From an uncultured Desulfofustis sp. (lineage in GTDB: Bacteria > Desulfobacterota > Desulfobulbia > Desulfobulbales > Desulfocapsaceae), in NCBI GenBank assembly GCA_905479735.1, contig CAJQNS010000101.1, positions 1-64,000 of the forward strand: a stretch of 64,000 bases of DNA, given 5' to 3'. Of this stretch, positions 49,441 to 57,439 are shown piece after piece. The translations under genes and the position numbers were made by a program. Below the pieces are notes generated by a model. That model was not told the DNA's origin, ran no database searches, and saw only the letters and a program-made list of their open reading frames with translations. Position 1 is the stretch's first letter. Every line of letters begins with the position of its first letter.

Positions 49441-50877
49441 TCAGCCCCGGTAATTGTGGATAAACTTCAGGATTTTACGCACCCTGTCAGAGAATATTTT
49501 CTTCGAAAAGTATGAGCCGATCACCCGTTTATTAATTTCAGCAATTGTAGGATAGGGAAGAACGCTGCCGGCTGCCACCGACATTTTGACGCCGCCATTG
49601 AGCAGCCCCACCCATTGAGCCAACAGATCACCGGCATGATAGCCGAGTAGTCTGACACCCAGTACCTTGCCTTTGGGATTTAGCAAGACTTTGATTTTAC
49701 CCGAGGTTTCCCCTTCCGCCTGGGCTCTATCGTTGTCGCTGAACTTCTCTTCATAGACGTCGTAGTCAAGACCTTGCTCCCGGGCCTGTTTCTCGTTCAA
49801 CCCCATACCGCCCAGTTCCGGATCACAATAAGTACAGTGCGGCATCCACCGGTAATTGACTTTTCTCGGCAAGCCCATCACCGCATTGGTTACCACGATT
49901 CCACCTTCGTAACCGGCGACATGGGTGAACTGGTAACCGCCTACCACGTCACCCGCTGCAAAGATGTTTTTCGTACTCGTTCTGAGCCGTCGATCAACCA
50001 CTATTCCTTTGCGGTCGAAATCGATGCCACCATTTTCTAAGGCAAGTCCCTCCACGTTTACCCGGCGACCGGCAGCAACCAAAATATCTGATCCACAGAC
50101 TTTTATTTCCTGGCCGTCGCCATTGCGTATCGCCACCGTTTTTTCTGCACCTTCTTCAGCGGCAGATAGCATCGTACAGCCGAGATGGAACTCAATGCCT
50201 TCATTCTCCAAGATCTTCTTTAAGTCATCGGCAAGATCGGCGTCTTCACTGGAGAGAATCTGAGGACTTCGCTGCAGAACTGTTACTTTAGAGCCCAACC
50301 TGCTGAAAGCCTGAGCCATCTCTATGCCGATGGGGCCGGCTCCTATGATGATCAAGGATTCGGGGAGGTAGTCGAGGTGGAAGATCTCCCTGTTGGTCAG
50401 TGTGGCAATGTCGGCAAGCCCGGGTAAAGGAAGCGCAGCTGGCGAAGAGCCGGTGGCGACCACCCATTTCCTGGCGGTAATTTTTTCTGTACCGGTATCA
50501 ACCAAATGGTTATCGCGAAACGATGCCGCCCCGAATTTTACCGCAACCCCCAGTCCGTTAAAACGCTCGACCGAATCGTGATGCTGAATGGTAGAGACCA
50601 CCTGTTGAACCCTGTCCCTGACCGCTTTGAAATCGACGGGCTGAGGGGTTACCGGCGGTAACCCGAATATTTCCTGACGGCCCAGTTGATGATAGACAGA
50701 AGCACTCTTGATCAGGGTTTTGCTGGGTACACATCCGAAATGCAAACAGTCGCCACCCAATAGCTCTTCCTGCTCGACAAGAACCGTTTTGGCACCCAGC
50801 TGAGCAGAGCCTGAGGCCACCGTCAAACCGGCGGCGCCGCCGCCAATCACACCTATGTCGAAGTCAAATGCAGCCAT
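49441..50877 (-). CDS. FAD-dependent disulfide reductase, MerA/Lpd-like
   Basis: A 478-residue flavoprotein of the pyridine nucleotide-disulfide family with FAD motif GVIGGGAAGL at the start, redox pair C44 and C49 in GGDCLHFGCVPSK, NAD(P) motif IIGAGPIGIEMAQAF and the dimer domain. The lipoamide dehydrogenase His-Glu pair is replaced (YPTIAEI instead of HPTxxE), and the MerA C-terminal Cys pair is missing, so it is neither lipoamide dehydrogenase nor a standard mercuric reductase. Electron acceptor unknown. ATG start. Next to a TVP38 protein, a common pairing. Confidence 0.88.
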   Translation of the reverse strand: MAAFDFDIGVIGGGAAGLTVASGSAQLGAKTVLVEQEELLGGDCLHFGCVPSKTLIKSASVYHQLGRQEIFGLPPVTPQPVDFKAVRDRVQQVVSTIQHHDSVERFNGLGVAVKFGAASFRDNHLVDTGTEKITARKWVVATGSSPAALPLPGLADIATLTNREIFHLDYLPESLIIIGAGPIGIEMAQAFSRLGSKVTVLQRSPQILSSEDADLADDLKKILENEGIEFHLGCTMLSAAEEGAEKTVAIRNGDGQEIKVCGSDILVAAGRRVNVEGLALENGGIDFDRKGIVVDRRLRTSTKNIFAAGDVVGGYQFTHVAGYEGGIVVTNAVMGLPRKVNYRWMPHCTYCDPELGGMGLNEKQAREQGLDYDVYEEKFSDNDRAQAEGETSGKIKVLLNPKGKVLGVRLLGYHAGDLLAQWVGLLNGGVKMSVAAGSVLPYPTIAEINKRVIGSYFSKKIFSDRVRKILKFIHNYRG

Positions 50878-50889
50878 GTCAGTCAGTTA

Positions 50890-51594
50890 TCAATCGCTCA
50901 TTCGAGAACGCCGATATCTCTCCATCAGTTTTTTTACAGTAATGGGAAAGAGACCCAGCACTGCAAAAGAACCAATCAGGCTTGGCGAGACTATGCCACC
51001 GAGTGAATCTATCTTGGCCAGTTCATTGCCGGCATTCACATAGACGATGGTTGCCGGCAACATGCCGAGTTGCGATACCCAGAAATAGGTGCGCACCGGC
51101 ATCGTCGTTAGGCCCATGAGAAGGTTGATAATGAAAAACGGAAAGACCGGTATCAACCTCAGAGAAAACAGATAAAAGGCACCCTCTTTTTCTATACCCT
51201 CGTTTATGGTGTGCAGTTTTTCACCAAACTTACCCTGCACCCAGTCACGGAGAAAAAACCTGGATACCAGGCAGGCGCAGGTGGCCCCTATGGTGGAAGC
51301 AAAGGAAACCGCAATGGTACCGGTGACCAGTCCGAACAATCCGCCGCCGGCGAGGGTCATGACGGCGGCTCCAGGCAGAGACAGGGCAGTAACGACAACG
51401 TAGATCAGCATGTAGGCGCCGAGCACCGCAATATGATGCTGCTGGTAGAGTTGTTGGAAACGGACCTGCGATTCTTTGAGGTAGTCGAGGCTTAGAAATC
51501 GGCTCAAATCGAAATAAAAGAACAGTCCGACAAAGATGACCAGCACTCCAAGAAGGATAACTTTTTTTAGGGTGGAACTATTCATCTTCGCCAT
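50890..51594 (-). CDS. TVP38/TMEM64 family (DedA-like) membrane protein
   Basis: A 234-residue integral membrane protein of the SNARE-associated/DedA superfamily, with five or so hydrophobic segments, the GAAVMTLAGGGLFGL and GATCACLVSRFFLRDWV region and RLIPVFPFFIINLLMG, the family's signature. Relatives take part in lipid scrambling or transport. Start is ATG at 51594 (a second ATG follows three codons later). It is followed at 12 bp by the FAD disulfide reductase, a conserved partner. Confidence 0.88.
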   Translation of the reverse strand: MAKMNSSTLKKVILLGVLVIFVGLFFYFDLSRFLSLDYLKESQVRFQQLYQQHHIAVLGAYMLIYVVVTALSLPGAAVMTLAGGGLFGLVTGTIAVSFASTIGATCACLVSRFFLRDWVQGKFGEKLHTINEGIEKEGAFYLFSLRLIPVFPFFIINLLMGLTTMPVRTYFWVSQLGMLPATIVYVNAGNELAKIDSLGGIVSPSLIGSFAVLGLFPITVKKLMERYRRSRMSD

Positions 51595-51607
51595 CAGGCC
51601 AGCCAGC

Positions 51608-51811
51608 CTATTCCTCTTCCCAGTAAATGCAGTTTTCAGGGCAAAATTTCATAGCTTCTTCGACTTTATCCGCATCGTAGTAGTCTAGATCACATACCTC
51701 CAGATAGCCAACGCTTTCAGAGAACCTGAAAATCTCTGGAGCAACTTCGATACATCCTCCACATTTTGAACAACTGCTTAGGTCAACGGTCGGCCTCTTG
51801 GGGGTTGTCAT
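51608..51811 (-). CDS. Single-cluster 4Fe-4S ferredoxin
   Basis: A 67-residue ferredoxin with CSKCGGC near residues 14-20 and the fourth Cys in MKFCPENC near residue 57, the layout of one [4Fe-4S] cluster bound as C-x2-C-x2-C...C-P. Partner unknown; it lies 13 bp before the TVP38-oxidoreductase pair and may supply electrons to the flavoprotein. Start is ATG. Confidence 0.9.
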   Translation of the reverse strand: MTTPKRPTVDLSSCSKCGGCIEVAPEIFRFSESVGYLEVCDLDYYDADKVEEAMKFCPENCIYWEEE

Positions 51812-51969
51812 GATATAAATGTTAGCCTTGCGTCCGTTACAAAATAGCTTTGAATATTCGGCAAATTGCAGTAAAAAGTGCCGAACCTACCTGCAAAGGA
51901 TAATTATTCTCAATTATAAATCAATTTGTGGGTGGCCAGGGTAACCGCCCTACTAATCGTTAGGAGCCG

Positions 51970-51997
51970 TTGAAAAGTCGCTAGAATATGCTATATT
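51970..51997 (+). promoter_or_regulatory. Candidate promoter of the flavodiiron gene cluster
   Basis: TTGAAA (51970-51975), a 16-base spacer and TATATT (51992-51997) form a good sigma70 match (5/6 and 5/6). It lies about 100 bases before the flavodiiron ATG. A second, weaker TTGACG at 52005-52010 is also present. The 286-bp gap to the divergent ferredoxin holds no other gene. Confidence 0.45.
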
Positions 51998-52097
51998 TGG
52001 TTGTTTGACGTTTTGATGACTTTTTTTAAAGATATTCACCCTGTACAACTACTACTTTGTAATAATCGATCAACTACTATCAGCAGACGGAGAAGAA

Positions 52098-53306
52098 ATG
52101 AGCAACAAGGAACTGGCAAAAGGCATTCACTGGGTAGGTGCCATCGACTGGGATGTGAGAGATTTTCACGGATATTCAACTCTTGCAGGAACCACCTATA
52201 ACGCATTTCTGATCATCGATGAAAAAATAACTCTAATCGATACGGTAAAACGTTCCCACTATCAGGATATGATGCACCAGATCAGGGAGATCATCGATCC
52301 AGAAAAAATCGATTATCTGATCATAAATCACGTGGAGCTCGATCATGCAGGGGCGCTGGCAGAAGTCATGGAGGCGGTAAAACCTGAGAAACTGATCTGC
52401 TCTCCCATGGGTGAAAAAGCCATTCTCGAACATTTCCACCGGCCGGACTGGCCTTTCGAGGTGGTAAAAACAGGCGAGCAGCTCAGTATCGGCCAACGTA
52501 CCTTCTATTTCCTCGAAACCAGGATGCTGCACTGGCCTGATTCGATGTTCACTTTTGCAATGGAAGACGGCATCCTCTTTGCATCCGATGCCTTTGGACA
52601 GCATCTTGCCACCAGCGAACGATTCGACGATCAGGTACCGCTTTCCGTAGTTATGGATCAAGCTGCTAAGTATTACGCCAATATTTTGTATCTCTATAAC
52701 CCTCTGGTCAGAAAGCTATTGGCCAAAGTAGCCGAGTTGAACCTCGACATAAAGATGATTGCACCGGATCACGGCGTCATTTTCAGGAAACATATCAGTG
52801 AGATTCTCACCGCTTATGGCGAGTGGAGCAAAAACATGTTTGACGAGAAGGCGCTGATCATTTACGACACCATGTGGCACTCGACCGAAAAGATGGCCAA
52901 AGCCATCTCCAGGGGTATTGAGCAGGAAGGCGTCTTCGCTGAGATGATCAACCTCAAGGTTCACCATCGCAGCGATGTAATGACCAAAGTACTCGATGCC
53001 GGAGCACTGGTCCTTGGCAGCCCCACTCTCAACAATGGGCTGCTGCCCCGGATGGCTGGCTTTCTGATGTATATGAGAGGCCTCAAGCCCCAGAACAAGA
53101 TCGCTGCCTCATTCGGCTCCTACGGCTGGAGCGGCGAGTGTGTAAAGCTGCTCAACGAGTCCCTTGAAGATATGAGGCTCGAACTGGTCCATGAAGGTAT
53201 TCGCTTCAAATACGTTCCCACCGACGATGACCTTGAGGAGTGCGTTGCCATGGGACGAATCATCGGCAAAGCAGTCAGAGAGAGGAAGCTTCAGCAGGAA
53301 AGCTGA
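52098..53306 (+). CDS. fprA: Flavodiiron protein (FprA-type oxygen/NO reductase)
   Basis: A 402-residue flavodiiron protein that reduces O2 to water or NO to N2O. Residues 1-250 are a metallo-beta-lactamase-like di-iron domain with the H78-x-E80-x-D82-H83 ligand motif; 250-402 is a flavodoxin domain (IIYDTMWHSTEKMAKAI). There is no rubredoxin domain, so an external rubredoxin or flavin reductase must feed it. ATG start with GGAGAAG 4-5 bases upstream. It leads a group of sulfur and stress proteins on the same strand. Confidence 0.93.
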   Translation: MSNKELAKGIHWVGAIDWDVRDFHGYSTLAGTTYNAFLIIDEKITLIDTVKRSHYQDMMHQIREIIDPEKIDYLIINHVELDHAGALAEVMEAVKPEKLICSPMGEKAILEHFHRPDWPFEVVKTGEQLSIGQRTFYFLETRMLHWPDSMFTFAMEDGILFASDAFGQHLATSERFDDQVPLSVVMDQAAKYYANILYLYNPLVRKLLAKVAELNLDIKMIAPDHGVIFRKHISEILTAYGEWSKNMFDEKALIIYDTMWHSTEKMAKAISRGIEQEGVFAEMINLKVHHRSDVMTKVLDAGALVLGSPTLNNGLLPRMAGFLMYMRGLKPQNKIAASFGSYGWSGECVKLLNESLEDMRLELVHEGIRFKYVPTDDDLEECVAMGRIIGKAVRERKLQQES

Positions 53307-53329
53307 TCGTCGCCTCTGCTCTTTACCCT

Positions 53330-53809
53330 ATGGAACTGCTAGCCAGACACATGGTCCTCAGCGAGGGCGAAAGCCCTGAGACTTGCAGGACTCAAGTGGT
53401 CAATTATTTTGAGAGTACCTCGCTGGTCCACTACGACAATATTGTCATTGACGAGGACATACTTTGTGGAAGTGACCCCAAATTTGGACAAGAACTCGAT
53501 CTGGGGCTAAAAAGAAACCGACAGACCCTGCACAAGTTCATCGAAGAGCTGGGTGCCACCGGCTTTGAGAAGCGGGACGATCTGATAGGATTAAACCAAG
53601 GCTACCAGAGCAAGATTTTACATATTATCGCCCACTTTGTGGACGGCTTCATCGGTATCGACTCGGTATTTTATAACCTGGTTGACGACAGCCACTGGCT
53701 TTCCGCCGCAACGAAAAAGCAGATCGACCGCGAACCGGAACGATTTAAGCTACTGTTTTTAAAATGCTATTCACTGACCCCCAAAGAGGCCTCGCTCCTG
53801 CATATGTGA
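53330..53809 (+). CDS. Unknown protein after the flavodiiron gene
   Basis: I do not recognise this family. The 159 residues are mixed alpha/beta with hydrophobic helices around KILHIIAHFVDGFIGIDSVFYNLV and Trp, Cys and His scattered (C57-type pair absent). The ATG at 53330 is chosen as the first one after the fprA stop (23 bp); no ribosome site is clear, and an in-frame GTG at 53240 would overlap fprA by 67 bases. It sits between fprA and the rhodanese-ferritin gene with small gaps, which suggests a link to oxidative or sulfur stress. Confidence 0.72.
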   Translation: MELLARHMVLSEGESPETCRTQVVNYFESTSLVHYDNIVIDEDILCGSDPKFGQELDLGLKRNRQTLHKFIEELGATGFEKRDDLIGLNQGYQSKILHIIAHFVDGFIGIDSVFYNLVDDSHWLSAATKKQIDREPERFKLLFLKCYSLTPKEASLLHM

Positions 53810-53850
53810 GCAGATGAGTGAGAGGTTCATAAACAATCAGGTTTAAAGAT

Positions 53851-54663
53851 ATGACTGCTGTCCTAAATTATAGTCTTTTTCGAGATAAGATCGATTCCAT
53901 CAGCAGTGCGCAGACCAGAAAGATTGTTTCCTCCCGAGACTTTGACCAGTACCAGCTGATCGATGTCAGGCAACCCGGAGAATACGCCAAAGGACACCTT
54001 CCCGGCGCACTGCTCATTCCCCTGGGTGATCTGGCGGCCCGGGCAGCCGAACTTGATGACGACAAACAGACCATTGTCTACTGCCGCAGCGGGGTACGCA
54101 GCAAGACCGCCTGCCAGATTCTGACCAGACTCGGATTCGACCAAGTGCTCAACCTGAAAGGCGGCATCACCTCCTATAATGGTGAGCAGGTAGAAGGGGG
54201 TGTTGATGCTGGGCTAGAGTTCTTTATTGATCACGATTTCGATTCGGCTTACGAAATGGCCTTTACCATGGAAGCCGGACTAAAAAACTTCTATCTGGTC
54301 CTCGCCGACGAAGTAGAGACAGATGAAGAGCGGCAAACTCTGATTAAGCTTTCTCAATTCGAAGACGGCCACATGACACTTCTACGCAAGAAATTCGGCG
54401 AGGTCTATTTTGACTCCGAATCGACGATCATTGAAGGCGGCATCGATGTCGAAGAGATGCTCTCCTATTTCGGCGATCAACTTTTCAGCCGACAGAGAAT
54501 CTTCCAACTGGCGATGAAATTGGAGGCCCAGGCCTTTGACCTTTACAGCAGACTGGCCAGGAAACACCAGGGGGAAGATACCGAATCCTTCTACCAGGCC
54601 ATGGCGGCTGATGAGCACAAGCACCTAGTTAGAATATCAAAAAAACTGGATAATCTACTGTAA
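53851..54663 (+). CDS. Rhodanese-ferritin-like fusion
   Basis: A 270-residue two-domain protein. Residues 1-115 are a rhodanese with the active Cys at C78 in the CRSGVRS loop, which carries sulfane sulfur. Residues about 130-270 are a ferritin/rubrerythrin-like helical bundle with Glu and His in the right spacing for a di-iron site (TMEAGLKNFY, FEDGHMTLL, KLEAQAFDLY, DEHKHLV). Such fusions couple persulfide handling to peroxide reduction, an inference. ATG start, 41 bp after the preceding gene. Confidence 0.88.
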   Translation: MTAVLNYSLFRDKIDSISSAQTRKIVSSRDFDQYQLIDVRQPGEYAKGHLPGALLIPLGDLAARAAELDDDKQTIVYCRSGVRSKTACQILTRLGFDQVLNLKGGITSYNGEQVEGGVDAGLEFFIDHDFDSAYEMAFTMEAGLKNFYLVLADEVETDEERQTLIKLSQFEDGHMTLLRKKFGEVYFDSESTIIEGGIDVEEMLSYFGDQLFSRQRIFQLAMKLEAQAFDLYSRLARKHQGEDTESFYQAMAADEHKHLVRISKKLDNLL

Positions 54664-54717
54664 AACTTATATAACGCTTTTAACAAGAGGCTCAAACAAG
54701 ACCAAGGAGAATTAACC

Positions 54718-55875
54718 ATGGCAATCTTTCCGTATAGTGCCGGCGAACTCTACCAGTGGATCGTCAACAAAGACAAGTTCGTACTCCTGGATGTGCGCAA
54801 TAAAAAAGATTTTGGCAGATTCAAAGTCGAAGGTCCCTATCCCATTGAGATGCTCAACGTATCCTATTTCGATTTCATGGAGATAGAAGATGAGTGCATC
54901 GAGCAGATGCCGGAAAAAACGACCAGCATCCGCATCGTCTGTGCCAAGGAAGGTTCAGCCAAATTCGTCGCCGAGATCCTCGAAAAACATGGGTTTACCG
55001 ATGTTGGCTATCTGAGCGGCGGAATCAAATCATGGGGCAACCTGCTGGTTCCAAAACTTCTCAGCCCCGCTGCCGGTTACGAGCTCTACCAGTTCATCCG
55101 TCCCGGTAAAGGTTCGTGCAGCTACGGACTGATCTACAACAAGGAAATCATCTTGTTCGACGCCACGAGAAATATCGATTTCTACCTGGATTTTGCAGCC
55201 CAAAAGGGTTGTACGATCAGCAAAACCGTCGAAACCCACCTGCAAGCAGACTATATAGCTGGAAGCAGGCAGATCTCAGAAAAAACAGGGGCGAGCATTT
55301 ATGCAAATGGTGAAGATTTCAATGGAGCCAAGCTCGATTATGTGAAGCTCAAGGACGGAGATCAACTTGGCTTCAGTCCTGAAGGGCCATCGGTACAAAT
55401 ACTGTTTTCCCCAGGGCATACACCAGGCAGCACGATGTTTGTCATAGACCGGCGCTATGTGATATCGGGCGACATCATCTTCATCAAATCCATTGGCAGG
55501 CCGGATCTGGGTGGCAAGATTGACGAATGGTCCAGAGTACTTTTCAAGACTATTGGCAACATTAAATCATTGGATGAAGCGATCACTGTGCTTCCGGGCC
55601 ACTATATCAACTGGGATGAGGCCAATAGTGAACTCAACTTTGCCCGGCCGCTCAAGGAAATCAAGAAGATTAACGAGTCCATCTACTCGATAGACCAGGA
55701 AGAGAATTTCGTCGAGTTCATCAAATCGAATATGCGGGACCAGCCGCCCGAATATGCGACCATCCGGCTGGTTAACGCCAATCTGGAAGTCGTCGATGAT
55801 GAAACGGCAGAAGTTCTTGATCTTGGCAAAAATGAATGTGCCGCCTCGGCCTATGCCGCCGCTCAAGCACAGTAA
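54718..55875 (+). CDS. Rhodanese-metallo-beta-lactamase fusion with altered metal motif
   Basis: A 385-residue fusion. Residues 1-110 are rhodanese-like with C75 in a CAKEGS loop. Residues 120-385 match the ETHE1-type persulfide dioxygenase fold: SPGHTPGS, ISGDIIFIKS and LPGHY supply later ligands. The first motif, normally H-x-H-x-D-H, reads H174-L-Q176-A-D178-Y179, so two of the His are lost and iron binding there is doubtful. ATG start behind AAGGAG 8 bases upstream. It may be an inactive regulator or a sulfur carrier. Confidence 0.88.
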   Translation: MAIFPYSAGELYQWIVNKDKFVLLDVRNKKDFGRFKVEGPYPIEMLNVSYFDFMEIEDECIEQMPEKTTSIRIVCAKEGSAKFVAEILEKHGFTDVGYLSGGIKSWGNLLVPKLLSPAAGYELYQFIRPGKGSCSYGLIYNKEIILFDATRNIDFYLDFAAQKGCTISKTVETHLQADYIAGSRQISEKTGASIYANGEDFNGAKLDYVKLKDGDQLGFSPEGPSVQILFSPGHTPGSTMFVIDRRYVISGDIIFIKSIGRPDLGGKIDEWSRVLFKTIGNIKSLDEAITVLPGHYINWDEANSELNFARPLKEIKKINESIYSIDQEENFVEFIKSNMRDQPPEYATIRLVNANLEVVDDETAEVLDLGKNECAASAYAAAQAQ

Positions 55876-55957
55876 AAAAAGGACTCAGAAGTAAGGTAAG
55901 CCTCCGCAAAATTCTGCTCTCCAACAAAGAGCTGAGTATTACGGAGATTTGAATTTT

Positions 55958-56236
55958 ATGGTTACGATTGCTACCCATCGGTTTATTTGTCGCTGCAGAG
56001 AAAACACTATTACCCTGTCATTCAGTGACGGTATACCCAGAGAGGTTGTCGGTGAGGTCTATTGTCCGCATTGTGAAGAAAATGGGCACCCTCCTCAAAA
56101 AGGCTGGCCTGTTCCCGGAGACTGGTTTGTCCATTTCGATCTCGATGTTGCCAGGATGTTCACCGCTGCCAAGCTTGAGATCGATCCAGCTCTGGTCAAT
56201 CCGGGATTCATCATGGATAGGGGGTTTGTTCACTAA
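55958..56236 (+). CDS. Small Cys-rich protein, unknown
   Basis: I do not recognise the family. The 92 residues hold a CRC pair near residue 11 and CPHC near residue 36, a likely zinc-ribbon spacing, then a folded-looking tail (GDWFVHFDLDVARMF). The ATG at 55958 has GGAG 11 bases before it; a TTG at 55949 is closer but unlikely. It lies 82 bp after the rhodanese-MBL gene on the same strand. Confidence 0.7.
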   Translation: MVTIATHRFICRCRENTITLSFSDGIPREVVGEVYCPHCEENGHPPQKGWPVPGDWFVHFDLDVARMFTAAKLEIDPALVNPGFIMDRGFVH

Positions 56237-56316
56237 ACTCAGATACGATCTTTCGCCTCAATCTAGCAATGGTTGTCCGGCTGCCAGCCCATTCCAGTTA
56301 TTCTCTCAATTGAATA

Positions 56317-57123
56317 ATGTATCCGGCTGAACCCACGGGCTACGAAGACGAACCCCGGGAACAATTTCATCCGCTGCCTTCCGATCTTCATCATCTCTTT
56401 TATCATTACGAGCGTCTCAGTCACGAGCTCTACACAGAGCAGTGCTATTATAGGACCAGACTGCGGGGCCGCTGCAGCCGCCTACTCGAACTTGGGTGCG
56501 GTGCCGGCCTGCTTGCCAACGATCTGCAGCTTCAGGGATTCAAAGTTACCGGCATCGACATAGACCTGAAGGCATTGTCATTATCACAAGCCTCTTCAGG
56601 GTGCTGTCTGGTGCAGATGGATATGTGTGAACTAGGTTTTAAGCCTTGTTTTGAAGCAGCTTTGATTGGTCAAAATACCCTCAATCTCCTGGTCGATCTG
56701 GAAAAGATACTCCGCTGCCTCAATGAGATTAGAAGAGTGCTGGTTCCTTCGGGGCTGCTGCTGGTCCATCTCTTTTGCGCAGATGATGATCAATTGACAG
56801 AACCGGGAGAACGTGTACTGCAGTTCTGCCTGTTCGATAATCCCGAAGGGGGAAAAATCATCAAGGAAACGATCAGATCATTCGATCCTGATCAGCAGGT
56901 GCTGCTGCTGGAAGAGCGATACAAAATTCGGCATTTCAACCCCGAGCTGACCGACATGAACTATCGACATCATCTCCGGCTGGCCGCCATTTCCAGGTCC
57001 GGTTGGTTCAAGCTATTCAATTCCGCAGGGTTTACCGTCGAATCCTGCACCTCAGGATTTTCAGAATCCAGTCCTTCGTCTGCTTCAACTCTTCATCTGG
57101 TTGCCCACTCTGCGAGACGCTGA
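56317..57123 (+). CDS. SAM-dependent methyltransferase, unknown substrate
   Basis: A 268-residue class I methyltransferase with motif I LLELGCGAGLLANDL and acidic residue in TGIDIDLKAL, then LNEIRRVLVPSGLLLVHLF, the usual Rossmann-fold order. No domain shows the substrate. Start is ATG, 80 bp after the previous gene with no ribosome site. A hairpin at 57251-57286 follows. Its function in the stress cluster is not evident. Confidence 0.8.
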   Translation: MYPAEPTGYEDEPREQFHPLPSDLHHLFYHYERLSHELYTEQCYYRTRLRGRCSRLLELGCGAGLLANDLQLQGFKVTGIDIDLKALSLSQASSGCCLVQMDMCELGFKPCFEAALIGQNTLNLLVDLEKILRCLNEIRRVLVPSGLLLVHLFCADDDQLTEPGERVLQFCLFDNPEGGKIIKETIRSFDPDQQVLLLEERYKIRHFNPELTDMNYRHHLRLAAISRSGWFKLFNSAGFTVESCTSGFSESSPSSASTLHLVAHSARR

Positions 57124-57439
57124 ACCCGACAAACACTGGAATATTCCATCTGACTGACCGAAACTGTTTTTTTGTCAAAATTTAACGGCATCGCTCAATC
57201 ACCTCGTTGACCTCCTGTTTTCAATGCTCATTGTAATGGAATGCACCCCGGCCACTGACTCTTTGGGAGAGGGTCTCAACAGTGGCACTATTCGGAATGA
57301 TTGCCGCTTTTTTCATCTTTTTAAATGGTCTTGACCTAGGTCAAAGAAAATACTGCTGCTCCGGTTATGTTGGTCTCAACAATCAGGGTTGCAGTCAAAC
57401 CCGGCTTTAAAATCAGAAACTCTTAAAGGAGGATTCTCC
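57124..57439. other. Upstream region of hcp
   Basis: The 316 bp contain no gene. A weak hairpin, GCCACTG with CAGTGGC (57251-57286, 22-base loop), may end the methyltransferase transcript. The rest holds the HcpR-type operator (57331-57344), its -10 box and the hcp ribosome site. Confidence 0.6.
57331..57344 (+). promoter_or_regulatory. HcpR-type operator before hcp
   Basis: TTGACCTAGGTCAA is a perfect 14-bp palindrome that fits the published HcpR consensus for Desulfovibrio, TTGAC-N4-GTCAA. It is 21 bp before TATGTT (57366-57371), a fair -10 box, putting its centre near -41.5, the class II activator position. HcpR is a CRP/FNR-family regulator that responds to NO. A second copy with the same spacing precedes the Fe-S gene at 59909. 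No hcpR gene lies in the window. Confidence 0.85.

Noticed and set aside
52005-52021. TTGACGTTTTGATGAC before fprA as a third HcpR site
   Set aside because: The right arm is not GTCAA and the symmetry is poor; a perfect match would be needed given the two clean sites elsewhere.
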